DNA of 64,000 nt from Roseovarius dicentrarchi (GCF_003316635.1 NZ_QNQP01000012.1:41587-105586); one strand, 5' to 3'. Shown: positions 1 to 8,821, counted from the first letter of the stretch. Numbers and translations are program-made. The notes: generated by a model from the sequence alone, not told the origin.

Positions 1-590
1 AAATAGAAATCCTTGAGATACCGAAAAGACGTAAATCCGGCGCCGAAATCATCCAAGGCAAAGCTGATGCCGCGCTGCGACAGATCTGACATGAAGCCAG
101 TCACCAGTTCCGGCACCAACATTGCCGAACTTTCGGTGATCTCCAGAATCAGCCGCTCACCCACCGTCGGATCCGCGTCCAGCCCCCGTTTCAGGGTGCG
201 CATCCAGCGGCCATAGCCGATGGACCGGGCGGACATGTTAATCGACAGACGAAGCGCGCTGTGCATCGACAGGGTGCGCAGCCCCTTTTCCAGTGCAAGG
301 CAGTCGACGACGCGCCCTGTTTCCGTTGTTTCGATCGCGCCGATGAACTCCTTGGCCGGGATAATCCTGCCGCTACTGTCCAGAACGCGAATCAACCCTT
401 CGTAAAATGCGACGCGGTCCACCTGCCCCGCCGGAACGACCGGCTGATAGGCAAGCATCACCTGTTTATGGCGCACCGCATCCTCCACCATCGCGATGGT
501 GGACTGATCGCGCGCGGAGATTGCGAATGACAACGGGTCCTGGTGGCCTGCCGGCACATCCGCCCATTTCGCCTTCCGGTGGTCTGTCAT
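1..590 (-). CDS. EAL-domain cyclic-di-GMP phosphodiesterase (partial, C-terminus outside window)
   Basis: The gene runs off the left edge; 196 codons are visible from an ATG at 590. The product starts with a short unassigned leader (about residues 1-35) and then an EAL domain, which hydrolyses cyclic-di-GMP. The domain signatures are present in order: an EGL form of the EAL motif in FYEGLIRV, the metal-binding Asn in INMSARS, the Glu pair in LEITESS, and LDDFGAG followed by YLK. All residues expected for catalysis in the visible part are therefore kept. No GGDEF domain precedes it, so it is probably a soluble stand-alone EAL protein. It is divergent from tag, with 92 bases between them. Confidence 0.85.
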   Translation of the reverse strand, partial: MTDHRKAKWADVPAGHQDPLSFAISARDQSTIAMVEDAVRHKQVMLAYQPVVPAGQVDRVAFYEGLIRVLDSSGRIIPAKEFIGAIETTETGRVVDCLALEKGLRTLSMHSALRLSINMSARSIGYGRWMRTLKRGLDADPTVGERLILEITESSAMLVPELVTGFMSDLSQRGISFALDDFGAGFTSFRYLKDFY

Positions 591-682
591 GGGTCGCTCC
601 GATTTGGTTATCGCCCAATTTGCGCCGTATGAGCTAAGGAAAGCTTAAAGTGAAAATTTGAATTGATGGAGTATGTCTAAAA

Positions 683-1270
683 ATGTGCAGACGGTGCGAC
701 TGGGCGGGGCCCGAAGACATCTACATCGCCTATCATGACACCGAATGGGGTGTGCCCGAATGGGACAGTCGCGCACTGTGGGAGAAGCTGATTCTAGACG
801 GGTTTCAGGCCGGTCTGAGCTGGATCACAATCCTGAAAAAGCGGGACAATTTCCGCGAGGCGTTCGCCGGATTTGACCCCCATATCATCGCAGACTGGGG
901 TGCGGCGGACGTCGATCGCCTGCTGGCAAATCCCGGTATTATCCGCCACCGCGGCAAAATCGAGGCGACCATCAGCAATGCGCAGGCTTGGCAGAGTATC
1001 GAGGCGCACCAAGGCTTTGACACGTATCTTTGGGATTTTGTCGGGGGCGCGCCCGTGCAGAATACATGGGACCGGCAATCAGATGTGCCGCCGCACACGC
1101 CACTATCGACGCTGATCTCAAAGGACCTGAAGCGGCGAGGATTCAAATTTTGCGGTCCGACCATCGTTTACGCGTTCATGGAAGCATGCGGACTGGTCAA
1201 CGATCACCTGACCTGCTGCCCGCGCCACGCAGAGGTGGCCGGGATGGCAGAACGCCGCCCGACGGATTGA
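683..1270 (+). CDS. tag: DNA-3-methyladenine glycosylase I
   Basis: This base-excision repair enzyme removes 3-methyladenine from DNA. The 195-residue length is normal. The family's zinc-site residues are visible: Cys5 and His18 (in YHDTEWG) near the start, and His175 and Cys179 in DHLTCC near the end, the last two matching E. coli Tag numbering. QAGLSW follows at 42-47. The position usually held by the acidic residue of the substrate pocket (Glu38 in E. coli) is Asp39 here, a conservative change. The ATG at 683 is the only in-frame start that gives the conserved N-terminal MCRRCDW. It is a single-gene unit. Confidence 0.93.
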   Translation: MCRRCDWAGPEDIYIAYHDTEWGVPEWDSRALWEKLILDGFQAGLSWITILKKRDNFREAFAGFDPHIIADWGAADVDRLLANPGIIRHRGKIEATISNAQAWQSIEAHQGFDTYLWDFVGGAPVQNTWDRQSDVPPHTPLSTLISKDLKRRGFKFCGPTIVYAFMEACGLVNDHLTCCPRHAEVAGMAERRPTD

Positions 1271-1373
1271 ACACATTTTCGCCACATTGGCCTGTGTAGT
1301 GGGCGCCACGCGAAAATCCCCAACATATGGGATCAATACCTTGCCGTCGTTCAGAAACATGAGCGAATTGAAT

Positions 1374-1421
1374 ACTTTATTTGGAACAAATCATGTGATA
1401 CTTTACCTCGACAAATAAAGT
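1374..1421. repeat. 10-bp inverted repeat upstream of the D,D-carboxypeptidase gene
   Basis: ACTTTATTTG (1374-1383) and its exact complement CAAATAAAGT (1412-1421) flank a 28-base spacer, about 48 bases before the start codon at 1469. The arms are AT-rich in GC-rich surroundings. It could be a regulator site or part of the leader RNA. No family is recognised. Confidence 0.5.
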
Positions 1422-1468
1422 CAGTCGAAACAATTCGGCGGCGCGAGGCAGTAAAAAAGAGTAGTTCC

Positions 1469-3001
1469 ATGAAAACTCGGAACAGACAGTCCATGCGGCT
1501 GACGCTGTGGGTGTGTGCCACAGTCTGGATGTTCGTGATCGTCCCGCTGAGCGCGGCGGCGGCACCTTATGCAGCATATGTCGTGGACGCGAGATCCGGT
1601 AAAGTGCTGCATTCGGAAAATGCGAACGCGCGCTTGCACCCGGCGTCCCTGACAAAAATGATGACACTTTATATTGCCTTTGAGGCAATCGAACATGGCG
1701 AGATTGGGCTGGATGACGAAGTGGTCATTTCGCGCAACGCGGCGAGCGAGCCGCCCAGCAAACTGGGCCTGAAGTCAGGCCAGCGCATCAAACTGCGCTA
1801 CCTGATTCGCGCCGCCGCCGTAAAATCGGCCAATGACGCCGCCACGGCAATTGGCGAGGCGATCGAGGGATCGGAGGCCGCTTTTGCCCGCCGGATGAAC
1901 CGCACGGCGCAGGCGCTTGGCATGACGCGGACCACCTTTCGCAACGCCCACGGGCTGACCGAAGAGGGACATCTGTCCACCGCACATGACATGACAATTC
2001 TGGGCCGGCACGTTTTCTACGACTATCCGGGCTACTATAACCTGTTTTCGCGGATTACGGCCGATGCCGGGGTTGGCAAAGTCTACCATACCAACCGCAA
2101 GCTTCTGCGCGCCTATCAGGGCGCCGACGGGATCAAGACAGGCTACACCCGCGCGGCCGGTTTCAATCTGGTCGCCAGCGCCGAGCGGGGCGGCGAGCGG
2201 ATCATCGCAACGGTTTTCGGTGGCCGGTCTACCGCGACGCGTAATGCGCGGGTTGCCGAGCTGTTGGATCTGGGATTCCGGCAGGCCCCCACGCGGGTCG
2301 CCGTCAACCAGCCCCGCAAGCCGAAATATATGGGCAGCGGCAGCGCCAAGGTGATTCGCGTCGCCGGAGACAACGAAGAGCAGGGCGTCGCCGGCAAGAC
2401 CGTCCGTCTGACCGCCGCCGCCGCCGTCAAGGTCAGCCTGCGGCCAAAATCGCGTCCGGCGCCTGCGGCGCCAGATATTCCGGTGCTTGTCGCATCACAG
2501 GACGATATTCAAAAGGCCCTGATGGCCGCGCAAAGCGTGGAAGTGGCCGCCGTCCAGCCCGTCGCGCCCCCTGTCAAGCCGGCGCAGCCTGCCGCGGCAG
2601 CACCTGAAACGCTGGTGCAGGTGGCAGCAGCCGCCCCTGCGCCGTCCCGCGTGCCCGCATCCGTCAAACCGGTGCGCCGGCCCAGCGACCTGACCCTTGC
2701 CAGCCTTCAGGCTCCGGCAGAGGATCCGGTGCAGGAGGTCGTCACGCGCATCTCCACCTCGGGCGGCCGCAACTGGGGTATCAATGTCGGGCGCTATGGC
2801 AGCCAGTACAAAGCGCAGAAAGTATTGCTGAAAACCGCCCTCAGCGAGATGAGCACGCTGGACGGATCGCTGCGCAAGGTCGTGAACCGGTCAGGTGGAT
2901 ATGACGCCAACTTCATGGGTCTGACACGGGAAACCGCCGATCTGGCCTGCCGCAGGCTGCAATCGCGCCAGATGACCTGCTTCATGATTGAGCCGGGTTA
3001 A
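1469..3001 (+). CDS. D-alanyl-D-alanine carboxypeptidase (PBP5/6-like) with C-terminal SPOR-like domain
   Basis: This periplasmic penicillin-binding protein trims the terminal D-Ala from peptidoglycan stem peptides. It has 510 residues. The signal peptide covers about residues 1-32 (hydrophobic run ending AAAA). The serine DD-peptidase motifs are SLTK (nucleophile Ser60, Lys63), SAN (120-122) and KTG (223-225). A Pro/Ala/Val-rich linker of about 150 residues follows. The last 80 residues (from NWGINVGRY) look like a SPOR peptidoglycan-binding domain, which would direct the enzyme to denuded glycan at the septum. The exact paralogue (DacC or DacF type) cannot be decided. A strong hairpin ends the unit. 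Confidence 0.9.
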   Translation: MKTRNRQSMRLTLWVCATVWMFVIVPLSAAAAPYAAYVVDARSGKVLHSENANARLHPASLTKMMTLYIAFEAIEHGEIGLDDEVVISRNAASEPPSKLGLKSGQRIKLRYLIRAAAVKSANDAATAIGEAIEGSEAAFARRMNRTAQALGMTRTTFRNAHGLTEEGHLSTAHDMTILGRHVFYDYPGYYNLFSRITADAGVGKVYHTNRKLLRAYQGADGIKTGYTRAAGFNLVASAERGGERIIATVFGGRSTATRNARVAELLDLGFRQAPTRVAVNQPRKPKYMGSGSAKVIRVAGDNEEQGVAGKTVRLTAAAAVKVSLRPKSRPAPAAPDIPVLVASQDDIQKALMAAQSVEVAAVQPVAPPVKPAQPAAAAPETLVQVAAAAPAPSRVPASVKPVRRPSDLTLASLQAPAEDPVQEVVTRISTSGGRNWGINVGRYGSQYKAQKVLLKTALSEMSTLDGSLRKVVNRSGGYDANFMGLTRETADLACRRLQSRQMTCFMIEPG

Positions 3002-3024
3002 GATCCTCAAATCAGCAGGGCGAA

Positions 3025-3067
3025 ACGGACATCGGGCGCGGGGAACACTCCCGCGCCCGATGTCCGT
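3025..3067. terminator. Bidirectional hairpin terminator between the carboxypeptidase gene and ccoS
   Basis: An 18-bp perfect stem (3025-3042 with 3050-3067) has a 7-base loop GAACACT. It lies 24 bases after the carboxypeptidase stop and 21 bases past the ccoS stop, between convergent genes. There is no clear T-run, so factor-independent termination is likely but not certain. Confidence 0.7.
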
Positions 3068-3087
3068 CTGGGCACTGGTCTGCGCTG

Positions 3088-3246
3088 CTATGGTTTGGGG
3101 TGGTCGTCCCACTCATCGGACAGGATGCGGCGGCTGTCGCCTTCGGGGTCGTCATACTGATTGCTGCGCAGCGTATAGACAAAGCCCGCCAGTCCGACAC
3201 CGCCCAGTAGCAGCGAGATTGGTATGAGATAGACCAGAATATTCAT
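3088..3246 (-). CDS. ccoS: cbb3-type cytochrome oxidase assembly protein CcoS
   Basis: This 52-residue inner-membrane protein is needed for cofactor insertion into cbb3 oxidase. A single membrane helix fills about residues 3-24 (start MNILVYLIPISLLLGGVG), followed by an acidic tail rich in Asp and Glu (YDDPEGDSRR, SDEWDD). The short length, one helix and acidic tail are typical of CcoS. Its ATG overlaps the ccoI stop as ATGA, so the two are translationally coupled. It is last in ccoGHIS. Confidence 0.92.
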   Translation of the reverse strand: MNILVYLIPISLLLGGVGLAGFVYTLRSNQYDDPEGDSRRILSDEWDDHPKP

Positions 3247-5447
3247 GTGCGTCCCTTCAGTCGCAGCGCGTTCAACGACACCACGATCGAACTGGTGGAC
3301 ATCGCCAGCGCCGCGATCAGCGGTGTGGCCAGACCGGCAACCGCCAGCGGCACGGCGATGATATTGTAAAACGTGGCGATGCGGAAATTCTCGCGGATAC
3401 GGCGGGTGGCGCTTTGTGCGATGGCGCAGGCATCTGCGATGGGTGACAGGTCCGCGCCCAGCAGCACGATGTCGGACGCCGCGCGCGCTGCATCCAGCGC
3501 GCTGGCAGGCGAGATGGATACATGCGCGGCGCTCAGCGCGGCGGTGTCGTTCAGCCCGTCACCCACCATCAGCACCTTGCGGCCCTCGTCCGTCATTGCC
3601 GCAATCCGGTTCGCCTTGTCCTCGGGCAGCGCCTCGGCCAGCCATTCAGGGATTCCCAGGCGCAGGGCCATGGCCTCAACGGCGGGGGCGCTGTCGCCAG
3701 AGATCAGCACCACATGCTTGCCCGCGGCCTTCAGCGCATCTACCGCCTCGGCGGCGCCGGTGCGCAGCGTGTCGGCAAAGGTCAGGGCCAGTGGGGCGCC
3801 CTGCCCCATTTGCAAATATGTCGCCGTCTGCGCCAGCGCATCGGCCCCGGTCCAGCTGGCCCGGCCAAGCCGTACGCGGCTGCCTTGCCAGATGCCTTCG
3901 GTGCCGTAGCCCGGCACTTCGCGGATCTCCGACACCTCTGCCGGGGTGATGCCCGCGGCCTCAGCGCCCACAACAATCGCCCGGCTCAGCGGATGGGACG
4001 ATCCGCCCGCCAGCGCCATTGCAACCGCCAGCGCACCGGGGTCCAGCGCCTCCGGCGTCTCAAGCGTAGGGGTGCCGGTGGTCAGCGTGCCGGTCTTGTC
4101 GAATACGACCGTATCAACCTCGGCCAGACGCTCCAGCGCGGTGGCGTGTTTGATCAGCATGCCGCGTTTGAACAGTCGCCCGCTGGCGGCTGTCGTCACC
4201 GCTGGCACCGCCAGACCCAGCGCGCAGGGGCAGGTGATGATCAGCACGGCGGCGGCGATGTTCAGTGCCGTGCGCATGTCGCCGGTGCCGATCAGCCAGC
4301 CAAGGAACGCCAGCGCCGACAGGATATGCACGCCGGGCGCGTAAAGCTTGGCCGCGCGGTCGGCCAGCGACGTGTAATTGGCGCGGCCCGCCTCGGCCAT
4401 TGCGACCAGATCCGCCATGCGGTGCAGGGATGTGTCGGCGCCTACGGCGGTTGCGCGCAAGGTAAGCGGGCCGGTCAGGTTCATCTCGCCCGCCGAAACC
4501 TGCTGGCCCGGCGCGGCGAAAACCGGCGTCGTTTCCCCGGTCAGCAGCGAGCGATCCAGCTCGGAGGTGCCCTCCTCGATCACGCCATCGACGGGCATCC
4601 GCCCGCCGGGGCGCACCCGGATCAGATCCCCCAGCCGCAGCTCTGCCACCGCCACCTGCGTTTCGGTGTCCCCCTCCAGCCGCCACGCGCGCGGCACCTC
4701 CAGCGCCGTCAGCTCCTCGGCGGCAGAGCGGGCAATGGCGCGGGTGCGATGGTCCAGATAGCGGCCGGCCAATAGGAAAAACACCAGCGTCAGCGCGGCG
4801 TCGAAATAGGCGTGATGCCCGCTGAGCGCGGTTTCCCACAGCGATGTGCCGACGGCCAGCAAAATGGCCAGCGTGATCGGCACATCCATGTTCAGCCGCC
4901 CGCCGCGCAGCGCGTGCCACGCGTTACGGAAAAACGGCTGGCCCGAAAACGCGATGGTCGGCAGTGCGATGGCCGCCGAAATCCAGTGGAACATATCGCG
5001 CGTCGCATCGGCGGCGCCGGACCAGACAGCGACCGACAACAGCATGACGTTCATGCTGGCAAAGCCCGCAACCGCCAGCCGCATCAGCAATTCGCGCCCG
5101 GCCCTGTCCGTCGCGGTGGCGCGCAGGGCGGCGGCGTCCAGCTCGTGCGCCTCGTATCCCAGCGCCTCGACCAGCGCGATCATCTCGGACACGTCCACGT
5201 CCGGCGCGGCGGTGATACTGGCCCGCCGCAGCGTCAGGTTGACGCGCGCGGCGCTGACGCGGGGATGGGCCATCAGCCCGCGTTCGACCTTGGTGATGCA
5301 GGCGGCGCAATGCACACCCGGCACCGACAGCATCAGGCGCGCATCACCGTCCTGCGCCGCGCGGCCCGATCCGGCCAGATCAGACGCAGCAGGCCCCGCA
5401 GCGCAGGCGGGGCAGGCTGAAAACGAAGGACGCATGGCGGTTGTCAT
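3243..5447 (-). CDS. ccoI: Copper-translocating P-type ATPase CcoI
   Basis: This membrane pump exports copper to supply CuB of the cbb3 oxidase. It has 734 residues. The N-terminus carries a CPAC segment (about 12-15) and an HMA metal-binding domain with GVHCAAC (about 44-50). The P1B-type ATPase signatures follow: TGET (actuator), the CPC copper motif in ITCPCALGLA, the phosphorylation site DKTGTLT, the HP of SSHPLS, and GDGLNDTAAL. About eight membrane helices are evident. It overlaps ccoH by ATGA upstream and ccoS by ATGA downstream. The position inside ccoGHIS separates it from CopA-type detoxification pumps, although sequence alone resembles both. Confidence 0.95.
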   Translation of the reverse strand: MTTAMRPSFSACPACAAGPAASDLAGSGRAAQDGDARLMLSVPGVHCAACITKVERGLMAHPRVSAARVNLTLRRASITAAPDVDVSEMIALVEALGYEAHELDAAALRATATDRAGRELLMRLAVAGFASMNVMLLSVAVWSGAADATRDMFHWISAAIALPTIAFSGQPFFRNAWHALRGGRLNMDVPITLAILLAVGTSLWETALSGHHAYFDAALTLVFFLLAGRYLDHRTRAIARSAAEELTALEVPRAWRLEGDTETQVAVAELRLGDLIRVRPGGRMPVDGVIEEGTSELDRSLLTGETTPVFAAPGQQVSAGEMNLTGPLTLRATAVGADTSLHRMADLVAMAEAGRANYTSLADRAAKLYAPGVHILSALAFLGWLIGTGDMRTALNIAAAVLIITCPCALGLAVPAVTTAASGRLFKRGMLIKHATALERLAEVDTVVFDKTGTLTTGTPTLETPEALDPGALAVAMALAGGSSHPLSRAIVVGAEAAGITPAEVSEIREVPGYGTEGIWQGSRVRLGRASWTGADALAQTATYLQMGQGAPLALTFADTLRTGAAEAVDALKAAGKHVVLISGDSAPAVEAMALRLGIPEWLAEALPEDKANRIAAMTDEGRKVLMVGDGLNDTAALSAAHVSISPASALDAARAASDIVLLGADLSPIADACAIAQSATRRIRENFRIATFYNIIAVPLAVAGLATPLIAALAMSTSSIVVSLNALRLKGRT

Positions 5448-5899
5448 TGCTTGCGCAGCACCACGCGCTGCTGAAACTGGGTGCCGTCAGCGGCCACAGC
5501 CTCCATGCGGATGTTCCAGTTGCCCGGTGCCAGATCCACAGGCGCCGTATAAGCGGTGCCGTCATAGGTGAAATCGGGCGCCATATCATCGCGCACATGC
5601 GTCGCGCGGCCCAGCACCGCATCCAGCTGAGCCACCTCGACCGGCGCGCCTGACGCGCCGGTGATGGCAAGGGTCAGAACGCCGTCCTGATGGCTGGCAT
5701 CTACTGTCCAGCCCAGCGCCTCCTGCGCGTCGCGCCGTTCGTCGAACTGCTGGCTGGCGACATAGGAATTGGCAACCTCCAGCCCCGGAAAGGTGCTGAC
5801 GGCGCTATAGGCCAGAAACAGATTGACGCTGATGATGACGCCGAATGCGCCGACAAAGCCAATCAGAACGTGCCGCCCGGTGATCTTGCCCTCGGACAT
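5444..5899 (-). CDS. ccoH: cbb3 oxidase assembly protein CcoH (FixH family)
   Basis: This 151-residue protein has one N-terminal membrane helix (about residues 9-30, VLIGFVGAFGVIISVNLFLAY) and a periplasmic domain with the FixH pattern, including LGW at about 61-63. It is a small assembly partner found with CcoI and CcoN during cbb3 maturation. The start ATG shares one base with the ccoG stop (TAATG), and its own stop overlaps the ccoI start, so translation is tightly coupled. Confidence 0.92.
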   Translation of the reverse strand: MSEGKITGRHVLIGFVGAFGVIISVNLFLAYSAVSTFPGLEVANSYVASQQFDERRDAQEALGWTVDASHQDGVLTLAITGASGAPVEVAQLDAVLGRATHVRDDMAPDFTYDGTAYTAPVDLAPGNWNIRMEAVAADGTQFQQRVVLRKQ

Positions 5900-7449
5900 T
5901 ATCGGCCCCTTCCGTTGAATGTGGTGTCCTTGTAGGCACGCTCGCCGCTCAAGCGGTCCTCGACCCAGATACGCACGTCTGTCCGTTCGGCTGTCGCCTC
6001 GGGTGTGCCGGGCGCAGCTTGCAAATAGACCCGCTGGTTCATGGTGGCGTTGGCCGGCGCCGTGACATAGGCGCCCCTTTCACCTTCGACGAACAAGGTG
6101 ACGTTGGGCGCGTCGGTCACGGTCAGCTTGAAATCGCGTGCCTCGCCATGTTTGTTCAGCAAACGCACCTCATAGGTGTTGCGGATCGTGCCATCGGACA
6201 TGGTCACGAAGGTCGGGTTGCGCACCGGCGCCACCGTCAGTTCGATATCCTGCCGGATGAACAGCGCAAAGACCAAGGCAAAGCCCACACCGGCCCACAG
6301 CGCCGTATAAAGGATCGTGCGGGGGCGCAGGATGTGCTTGATGATCGGTTTGGGCGGGTTGCCCTCCCGCTCGCTCTGCTCGTCGGTCAGGGCCATGTAA
6401 TCAATCAGGCCACGCGGCTTGCCGATCTTGTCCATGATTTCGTCGCAGGCGTCGATGCACAGCGCGCAGGTGATGCATTCCATCTGCTGGCCATCGCGGA
6501 TGTCGATGCCCATCGGGCACACGTTGACGCAGGCCATGCAATCGATGCAATCGCCGGGGCCATCCGTAACCCCCTGAATACCCGTGGGCAGGCCCGGATA
6601 GGGTGTGGGCGCATAGGTTGCCTGCCCCGGTCCGGCGGCGCGGCTCATCTGCTCGGCCTCGACGGCCCTTTCGGTGCTGCGGCGGCGCACATTCCCCTTG
6701 CCGCGCGGCTCCCCGCGCCATTCGCGGTAGGCGACGGTCAGCGTATCCTCGTCCAGCATGGCCGACTGGATACGCGGCCACGGGCAGGCATAGATGCAGA
6801 TCTGCTCGCGCGCAAAGCCGCCAAAGAAGAACGTCGTCGCGGTCAGGATGGCAATGGTCGTGTAGGCAATGGGGTGCGCATTCAGCGTGAACAGATCGAC
6901 CAGCAGCGTTGGCGCATCGGTGAAATAGAACACCCACGCGCCGCCCGTGGCAACCGCGATCACCATCCAGACCAGCCATTTGGTCAGCCGCAGGCGCAGT
7001 TTGCGCGCGTCCATCTTTTCCTGCCGGTGCAGGCGCAGACGGGCGTTGCGGTCCCCCTCGATCCATCGCTCGACCAGAATGAACAGGTCGGTCCACACCG
7101 TCTGCGGGCAGGCATAGCCGCACCAGACCCGGCCAAGCGCCGAGGTGAACAGGAACAGACCCAGACCCGCCATCACCAGCAAACCGGCCACGAAATAGAA
7201 TTCATGCGGCCAGATTTCGATCCAGAAGAAATAGAACCGCCGGTTTGCCAGATCCACCAGCACCGCCTGATCGGGCAGGTTGGGGCCGCGATCCCAGCGT
7301 ATCCAGGGAAACAGATAGTAAATGCCCAGCGTCACAGCCAGGATGATCCATTTCAGATTGCGGAATTTACCATAGACCTTCTTGGGGAATATCGGCTCGC
7401 GCGCGGCATAAAGGCTGGGGGGCGGTGTATCTGGCTGGGTGTCGGTCAC
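5899..7449 (-). CDS. ccoG: cbb3 oxidase accessory ferredoxin-like protein CcoG (FixG/RdxA)
   Basis: This 516-residue polytopic iron-sulfur protein acts as a cupric reductase in cbb3 oxidase assembly. Several membrane helices lie in the first 210 residues, with CGYACPQ between them, a typical FixG signature. Two 4Fe-4S clusters follow (CIDCMACVNVCP and CITCALCIDACD), then one more membrane helix and an immunoglobulin-like periplasmic tail. The start is GTG at 7449; no closer ATG fits. It is first in ccoGHIS. An FNR-like box at 7510-7523 lies 60-73 bases upstream, in keeping with low-oxygen induction. Confidence 0.95.
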   Translation of the reverse strand: MTDTQPDTPPPSLYAAREPIFPKKVYGKFRNLKWIILAVTLGIYYLFPWIRWDRGPNLPDQAVLVDLANRRFYFFWIEIWPHEFYFVAGLLVMAGLGLFLFTSALGRVWCGYACPQTVWTDLFILVERWIEGDRNARLRLHRQEKMDARKLRLRLTKWLVWMVIAVATGGAWVFYFTDAPTLLVDLFTLNAHPIAYTTIAILTATTFFFGGFAREQICIYACPWPRIQSAMLDEDTLTVAYREWRGEPRGKGNVRRRSTERAVEAEQMSRAAGPGQATYAPTPYPGLPTGIQGVTDGPGDCIDCMACVNVCPMGIDIRDGQQMECITCALCIDACDEIMDKIGKPRGLIDYMALTDEQSEREGNPPKPIIKHILRPRTILYTALWAGVGFALVFALFIRQDIELTVAPVRNPTFVTMSDGTIRNTYEVRLLNKHGEARDFKLTVTDAPNVTLFVEGERGAYVTAPANATMNQRVYLQAAPGTPEATAERTDVRIWVEDRLSGERAYKDTTFNGRGR

Positions 7450-7509
7450 GGGACTGATCTCCGAGGGTCATTGATCCGCGCGTTGTGCGCGCGGCGGGCA
7501 GGCGGTGCA

Positions 7510-7523
7510 TTGACCTGTATCAA
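7510..7523. promoter_or_regulatory. FNR/FnrL-type box upstream of ccoG
   Basis: TTGACCTGTATCAA matches the TTGAT-N4-ATCAA consensus with one change (C for T in the first half). It lies in the 94-base gap between ccoG and the LysR gene. The downstream position of the ccoGHIS genes makes FnrL control likely. Confidence 0.7.
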
Positions 7524-7543
7524 CAGTTGCAATGCAGACCCTT

Positions 7544-8440
7544 TCATATCGCGGCCGCGTCCGAGTTGCCATGCGGCCTTTGGGCGCGCAACCACCGCAA
7601 AAAGGATTTGGCATGCGGGCGCAGGATACCCGGCCGGGTGACGATGAAATAGCCTGTTTCGCCGGTTTCGCTGAACAGCACGCGCAAGCGTCCGGCGGCA
7701 ACATCCGCCTCGACCGAGGACATGGTCAGCACCGCGATGCCCTGCCCGGCGCGCACACCGTCCAGCATCAGGTTGCCCGGCACCTGCGTGACGGACGTGC
7801 CGCGCAGCGTGGACAGATCGCCGCGAAACATCCAGTCCGCCGCGAAACTGGCGTGCAATTCGCTGAGCCACGGATACTCCAGCAGCTCCTCAAGCTCCAA
7901 AAACGGCCGGTCGCCTACCAGTGACGGGGCGGCGACCACCACAATCTCGGTTTGCAGCAGCAGCTCGGCCTCCAGCCCCGGCCACTGGCCCAGACCAAAG
8001 CGGATGGCAATATCGACCCCTCCCGGCGATGGATCCGCCCGCTGCGGCGAGGGATGTACCATCAGATCAACACCCGGATGCAGCGCCTGAAAATCGCCCA
8101 GTCGCGGCATCAGCCAGCTGGCCGCAAATTGCGGCGTGACCGATATCTGCAACGGGCGCTGCGCGTCCGCGCCGGTCAGCGCCGCGACCCGCTGCGCGAT
8201 GGCGCCAAACCCTTCGGTCAGCGCCTCGGCCAGATGCTGCCCCTCCTCGGTCAGGGCCAGTCCGCGCCCCTCGCGCCGGGTCAGGGCCAGCCCCATATGC
8301 GCCTCCAGCTGTTTGATTTGCTGGTTGATCGCGGCGTGACTTACATTCAGCCGTGCGCCCGCCGCACTGGCAGAGCCTTCTTGCGCCAATGCGGCAAAGG
8401 CACGCAGTGCGGTCAGGGGCGGAAGCGATTGCCAGTCCAT
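7544..8440 (-). CDS. LysR-family transcriptional regulator (GcvA-like)
   Basis: The 298-residue length is typical of LysR. A winged helix-turn-helix occupies about residues 1-60 (PLTALRAFAALAQEG, then NVSHAAINQQIKQLE, then LTEEGQ), followed by a periplasmic-binding-protein-like effector domain. The start ATG at 8440 gives the standard MDWQSLPPLTALRAF beginning; an upstream in-frame ATG would add an unusual 27-residue leader. It sits between ccoNOQP and ccoGHIS, which are often adjacent in relatives. A perfect inverted repeat touches its start codon and probably serves for autoregulation. The effector is unknown. Confidence 0.9.
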   Translation of the reverse strand: MDWQSLPPLTALRAFAALAQEGSASAAGARLNVSHAAINQQIKQLEAHMGLALTRREGRGLALTEEGQHLAEALTEGFGAIAQRVAALTGADAQRPLQISVTPQFAASWLMPRLGDFQALHPGVDLMVHPSPQRADPSPGGVDIAIRFGLGQWPGLEAELLLQTEIVVVAAPSLVGDRPFLELEELLEYPWLSELHASFAADWMFRGDLSTLRGTSVTQVPGNLMLDGVRAGQGIAVLTMSSVEADVAAGRLRVLFSETGETGYFIVTRPGILRPHAKSFLRWLRAQRPHGNSDAAAI

Positions 8441-8441
8441 A

Positions 8442-8458
8442 TGTAAGTCCACCTTACA
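8442..8458. promoter_or_regulatory. Probable LysR operator overlapping the regulator's ribosome-binding region
   Basis: TGTAAG (8442-8447) and CTTACA (8453-8458) form a perfect 6-bp inverted repeat with a 5-base spacer. This satisfies the LysR T-N11-A pattern. It ends one base from the regulator's start codon and covers its Shine-Dalgarno-like AAGGTGG. The divergent small gene begins 84 bases away, so binding could control both. Confidence 0.6.
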
Positions 8459-8541
8459 ATGCGGAAATGTTTCAGACTGGCATTCTAGCTCTGAGCGGCC
8501 CATATGTATAGGGCAACTCAAACTTGCGGAAGGAACGCACC

Positions 8542-8688
8542 ATGCTGAATATCTTTGCGAAATCTATCATGACCGCTGCCCGCAACCCCGCACCGCAGCC
8601 CAAGGCCTCCCGCGCCCACCGCGCAGAGGCAACGGCCCGCGAAACCAGCAAACCCAATGCTGAAAAGACGGCGCAGCGCCGCGCCTGA
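8542..8688 (+). CDS. Small basic protein of unknown function, divergent from the LysR gene
   Basis: This 48-codon open frame starts with ATG 7 bases after a good Shine-Dalgarno (GGAAGGA, 8528-8534) and ends in TGA. The product begins MLNIFAKSIMTAARN, a possible short amphipathic helix. The rest is hydrophilic and rich in Ala, Arg and Lys (KASRAHRAEATARETSK). There are no cysteines and no domain I recognise. Support is the ribosome-binding site, the divergent position relative to the LysR regulator and its operator, and a hairpin 32 bases downstream. It is the obvious candidate target of that regulator. Lack of homology knowledge keeps confidence moderate. Confidence 0.6.
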   Translation: MLNIFAKSIMTAARNPAPQPKASRAHRAEATARETSKPNAEKTAQRRA

Positions 8689-8719
8689 CAGTCACACCAA
8701 ACGACATAGAGACAGCAAA

Positions 8720-8739
8720 AAGGGCCCCTTGGGGCCCTT
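8720..8739. terminator. Palindromic hairpin with T-run on the minus strand
   Basis: AAGGGCCCCTTGGGGCCCTT is a perfect 20-base palindrome. On the minus strand it is followed by a run of T, so it can end transcription arriving from ccoP. It also lies just after the 48-codon gene on the plus strand. Confidence 0.6.
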
Positions 8740-8821
8740 AAGTCGTCATGGAAATGACCTTGGTCTGAATTGGCGCCGACCTGGCCCGAGACGCGCGAAC
8801 AAAGCGGTCCAGGCCGGCGCC

